A stretch of DNA of 7,143 bases from an uncultured Asticcacaulis sp. (GTDB lineage: Bacteria > Pseudomonadota > Alphaproteobacteria > Caulobacterales > Caulobacteraceae), in the NCBI GenBank assembly GCA_946480525.1, contig CAMLLA010000218.1, forward strand, positions 1-7,143, written 5' to 3'. The notes under the pieces are model-generated. The model searched no databases. It saw only the letters and a list, made by a program, of their open reading frames with translations, and was not told the DNA's origin. Below are positions 5,175 through 7,143 of the stretch, piece by piece (positions within the stretch are counted from its first letter, which is position 1; each line of letters starts with the position of its first letter). Both the position numbers and the translations under genes were made by a program.

Positions 5175-5936
5175 CTACGCGCGCAACAAGGCTGCGCGTT
5201 CATCCGGTGTGATCAGGCGCCATTGGCCTTCGGGCAGGTCGCCGATGTGGATCGGCCCGATACGGTCCCGATAGAGGTCGACGACGCGCAGTTCGCACAT
5301 GTCGCACATGCGGCGGATCTGGCGGTTACGGCCTTCGGTCAGCACGAAGGTCAGCGACTGCGGGCCCGTTTGCGTCACCTTGGCCGGCTTGAGCTTTTTG
5401 CCGTCCAGCTCAAGGCCGTGGCGCAGCCATTTGAGCTTTTCTTCGAACAGCGGCCCGCGCACCTCGACGTGGTATTCTTTCTCAAGCTCGCTGTCCGGCC
5501 CGATGATCGCCTTGGCCAGAACGCCGTCCTCGGACAGGATCAACAGGCCGTGCGAATCCTTGTCGAGCCGGCCGACCGGCGCCAGCTTGGAATTATTGTC
5601 GGGATAGACGTCTGCCGGACCATAGACGTTGGCGCGGCGGATCATGCGCACCGCAGGCGTCTCGCCGGGTTCCGGCTGTCCCGATACGATGCCGACCGGC
5701 TTGTTATAAAGGATCGTAAGCTTGGCATCGAGATCGGCCACCCCGCCCTGGTCGAGCGTCAGGGTCTGGCCGGGCAGAATCTTGCGGCCGGCATCGGTAA
5801 AGCGCTCGCCGTCGATACGCACCAGGCCCTGTTCGATCAGCGCGTCGGCCTCACGGCGCGAACAGACACCGGACTGGGCCAGCCACTTGTTGACCCGTAC
5901 CGGTTCAGGACCGTCATAAAACTTGTCGAGGGCCAA
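5175..5936 (-). CDS. rluF: RluF/RsuA-family rRNA pseudouridine synthase
   Basis: A 253-residue enzyme isomerising uridine to pseudouridine in RNA. It has an S4 RNA-binding domain, VRVNKWLAQSGVCSRREAD (13-31) continuing to about 60, then the RsuA/RluB/E/F catalytic domain: LYNKPVGIVS (76-85), GRLDKDSHGLL (122-132) with catalytic Asp125, and EGRNRQIRRMC (201-211). GRLDKDS and YNKPVGIVS are closest to E. coli RluF as recalled, which modifies 23S rRNA U2604 and some tRNA-Tyr; RluB/RluE are alternatives. The start is a TTG at 5936 with GGAG at 5944-5947, seven bases upstream. The reading frame stays open far upstream (to 6776), but that part is antisense to the peptidase gene and encodes no recognisable protein. 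Possible weak -10 GCTATTGG at 5961-5968, minus strand. It is divergent from the M23 gene, with 63 bases between starts. Confidence 0.92.
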   Translation of the reverse strand: MALDKFYDGPEPVRVNKWLAQSGVCSRREADALIEQGLVRIDGERFTDAGRKILPGQTLTLDQGGVADLDAKLTILYNKPVGIVSGQPEPGETPAVRMIRRANVYGPADVYPDNNSKLAPVGRLDKDSHGLLILSEDGVLAKAIIGPDSELEKEYHVEVRGPLFEEKLKWLRHGLELDGKKLKPAKVTQTGPQSLTFVLTEGRNRQIRRMCDMCELRVVDLYRDRIGPIHIGDLPEGQWRLITPDERAALLRA

Positions 5937-5985
5937 GGCGCATCTCCGAATTGATGGTTGCCAATAGCCAAAAACAGCGGCGCGC

Positions 5986-5993
5986 GCTACATC
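5986..5993 (+). promoter_or_regulatory. -10 element of the peptidase-cytochrome unit, predicting a leaderless transcript
   Basis: GCTACATC matches the Caulobacter -10 octamer GCTANAWC at every position and ends six bases before the ATG at 6000, so transcription would start at or beside the start codon. TTGCCA at 5958 is too far upstream to be a normal -35, so the -35 is weak or absent. The GGAG at 5994-5997 lies only two bases from the ATG, too close for a normal ribosome site. Confidence 0.45.
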
Positions 5994-5999
5994 GGAGAC

Positions 6000-6647
6000 A
6001 TGGATATCTGCGATCGCTTTCACGACTGGCTGAACCGCCGTATCGACCATCCCGCCGAGGTCGTGGCTGGCATACACACGGACTTCGTGCCGGTGACCAT
6101 GGCCGAAGGTGGCATGGACGCCGTGCCATTGGATCGCCTGGCCGCCGGCGGTTATGACGAGGACCGCGCCATCTACGACAATGGGGCCTTCGGCGCCGGC
6201 GTCGAGGGCGTCGAACCGCGCACCATTCATCTCGGTATCGATATCTTTGCGCCGGCGGGCACGCCGGTATTCGCGCCCAGCGCCGGCAGGATCCACAGCT
6301 TTCAGGACAATGCCGCGGCGCTCGACTACGGGCCGACCATCATATTGGAACATCCGCTTGAGCCGGGACTGGCAGTCTTCAGCCTGTTCGGGCACCTGAG
6401 CCGCGCAAGCCTCACCGGTCTTGCCGATGGCCAGCCGGTCGCGAAAGGCCAGCAGATCGCGACGCTGGGGGATCGTGACGTCAATGGCGGCTGGCTGCCC
6501 CACCTGCATTTCCAGCTCATCCTGGATATGACCGATCCGGCGGGCAAGGTTTGGCGCGGCGACTTTCCCGGCGTCTTCCGGCGCAGTGAACGCGCAGGCG
6601 CAAAACGTCTCTGTCCCGACCCGGCGCAATGGCTGGGGATCGCATGA
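6000..6647 (+). CDS. M23-family (LytM-like) metallopeptidase without visible signal peptide
   Basis: A 215-residue protein with a complete M23 zinc site. HLGID gives His77 and Asp81, FGHLS gives His122, and PHLHFQ gives His168 and His170; by analogy with LytM the ligands are His77, Asp81 and His170, with His122 and His168 catalytic. M23 enzymes usually cut peptidoglycan cross-bridges or stems. However, the N-terminus (MDICDRFHDWLNRRIDHP) is charged, with no signal peptide or membrane segment, so the product looks cytoplasmic. The segment from IHLGIDIFAPAGTPV through NGGWLPHLHFQ resembles, from memory, the M23 module fused to class III aminotransferases in some bacteria, suggesting a non-wall substrate; this is inference. 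I prefer ATG 6000; an in-frame TTG at 5958 has no ribosome site. The TGA overlaps the next gene's start by four bases (ATGA), so the two are probably co-translated. Confidence 0.85.
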   Translation: MDICDRFHDWLNRRIDHPAEVVAGIHTDFVPVTMAEGGMDAVPLDRLAAGGYDEDRAIYDNGAFGAGVEGVEPRTIHLGIDIFAPAGTPVFAPSAGRIHSFQDNAAALDYGPTIILEHPLEPGLAVFSLFGHLSRASLTGLADGQPVAKGQQIATLGDRDVNGGWLPHLHFQLILDMTDPAGKVWRGDFPGVFRRSERAGAKRLCPDPAQWLGIA

Positions 6648-7036
6648 AACGCGCAATCCTGATCCTGATGACGGTGTCTCCGCTGGCGGCAAAGGCCGAG
6701 ATGCTTCCGGACGCGGGGCGGGGACGGGCGCTCTTCGCCCAGACCTGCGCCGAATGCCATGACGACACGCCCGCACAGGAACGCTTGCAGGGCCCGCCGC
6801 TGTTCGGTGTCGTCAACCGCAAGGCCGGGGCCGTCAAGGGTTTCGGCTACTCCGACGCCATGAAACGTGCCAACGCCCAGGGCAGGACGTGGAACGAAGC
6901 CGACCTAGATGCCTATCTGGCCGATCCGGACAAGGCGATACCCGGCGGCTACATGCCGGTGGCGGTGACAGAAAAAGGGCAGCGCCTGGACCTGATCGCT
7001 TATCTCAAGACCCTGGCCGTGGCGAAAAAACCCTGA
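6644..7036 (+). CDS. Secreted class I monohaem cytochrome c
   Basis: A 130-residue electron carrier. Residues 1-18 (MKRAILILMTVSPLAAKA) are a signal peptide cleaved after AKA, placing the mature protein in the periplasm, where haem is attached. CAECH (35-39) is the haem c motif with His39 as proximal ligand; GPPLFGVVNRKAG (50-62) is the typical loop; Met104 in PGGYMPV is the expected distal ligand; RLDLIAYLKTL is the C-terminal helix. The layout resembles cytochrome c2/c550 proteins that shuttle electrons to an oxidase. The ATG at 6644 is favoured over the in-frame ATG at 6629 because GGGG sits five bases upstream and the signal peptide begins exactly there. The start overlaps the M23 stop codon. 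It ends one base from the stop of a convergent gene, so no separate terminator can fit between them. Confidence 0.93.
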   Translation: MKRAILILMTVSPLAAKAEMLPDAGRGRALFAQTCAECHDDTPAQERLQGPPLFGVVNRKAGAVKGFGYSDAMKRANAQGRTWNEADLDAYLADPDKAIPGGYMPVAVTEKGQRLDLIAYLKTLAVAKKP

Positions 7037-7037
7037 G

Positions 7038-7143
7038 CTATTCCGGCTTGTGGCAGACGGCCTCAATATTGTGCCCGTCCGGATCGCGGACAAAGGCGCC
7101 GTAATAGTTGGGATGGTAGTGGGCGCGGATCCCCGGAGGGCCG
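7038..7143 (-). CDS. VOC-family (glyoxalase/dioxygenase-like) protein, 3' end only
   Basis: The last 34 codons and a TAG (7038-7040) of a gene that enters from the right edge; its start is outside the window. The visible end reads GPPGIRAHYHPNYYGAF followed by VRDPDGHNIEAVCHKPE. The FVRDPDGHNIEAV segment is the classic final strand of the vicinal oxygen chelate fold, with the last Glu as a metal ligand, and HYHPNYYGAF is typical of small single-domain VOC proteins annotated as glyoxalase. Such proteins bind a divalent metal and act on varied small molecules; nothing here fixes the substrate. It converges on the cytochrome gene, with one base between the two stop codons. Confidence 0.88.
   Translation of the reverse strand, partial: GPPGIRAHYHPNYYGAFVRDPDGHNIEAVCHKPE

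Noticed and set aside
5178..5200. CGCGCA/TGCGCG inverted repeat near the rluF stop as a terminator
   Set aside because: It lies inside the rluF coding end, has no T-run on either strand, and is explained by Arg/Ala codons.
5937..6776. Long minus-strand open frame continuing upstream of rluF, which would make a 533-residue protein
   Set aside because: It is antisense to the M23 gene, whose zinc-site motifs are unmistakable, has no recognisable domain, and the TTG at 5936 has a good ribosome site exactly at the start of the S4-containing protein.
1..7143. CRISPR arrays, tRNA or rRNA genes, insertion sequences, prophage or defence genes
   Set aside because: No regularly spaced repeats, cloverleaf, rRNA-like sequence, transposase, integrase or recognisable defence domain was seen on either strand.

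Overview
The window reads as chromosomal DNA of a GC-rich alphaproteobacterium. Caulobacterales (an Asticcacaulis- or Caulobacter-like organism) is my best guess, from protein style (eukaryote-like isocitrate dehydrogenase, alphaproteobacterial TrmJ-like methylase and class I cytochrome c), promoter elements resembling the Caulobacter housekeeping consensus, and probable leaderless starts. This placement is inference from memory; no search was run.

Layout. Positions 1-1903 hold a tandem pair of secreted SGNH/GDSL hydrolases of carbohydrate esterase family 2 type, both on the minus strand. The second copy in transcription order runs off the left edge (1-606, TTG start) and the first is complete (681-1781). 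Each has its own promoter with identical -35 and -10 hexamers and identical spacing. Positions 1875-3269 hold icd (NADP isocitrate dehydrogenase, minus strand) with a promoter, a strong UUCG-loop terminator and a second, perfect hairpin just after the stop codon. Positions 3287-4134 hold a two-gene minus-strand operon, an AHSA1/SRPBCC protein followed by an ArsR-type repressor, whose upstream region carries two related palindromes that look like the repressor's operators. Positions 4145-4299 are a large imperfect palindrome made of nested hairpins, probably a dispersed REP/MITE-like element. Positions 4359-5162 encode a TrmJ-like tRNA 2'-O-methyltransferase (plus), convergent with an RluF-like pseudouridine synthase (5175-5936, minus, TTG start). 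Positions 6000-7036 hold a plus-strand pair with a 4-base overlap: an M23 metallopeptidase without a visible signal peptide, then a secreted monohaem cytochrome c. The right edge (7038-7143) holds the 3' end of a minus-strand VOC/glyoxalase-family gene.

How it fits together. Most of the window is housekeeping: central metabolism, two RNA modification enzymes, respiration-type cytochrome. The accessory parts are the esterase pair, which would deacetylate plant polysaccharide outside the cytoplasm, and the self-regulated AHSA1-ArsR cassette. I see no convincing new multi-gene system. The best leads are the duplicated esterase promoters, the paired ArsR-type palindromes, the composite palindromic repeat, and two starts that look leaderless. 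No tRNA, rRNA, CRISPR array, transposase or origin was seen, and no gene-free stretch exceeds 300 bases.
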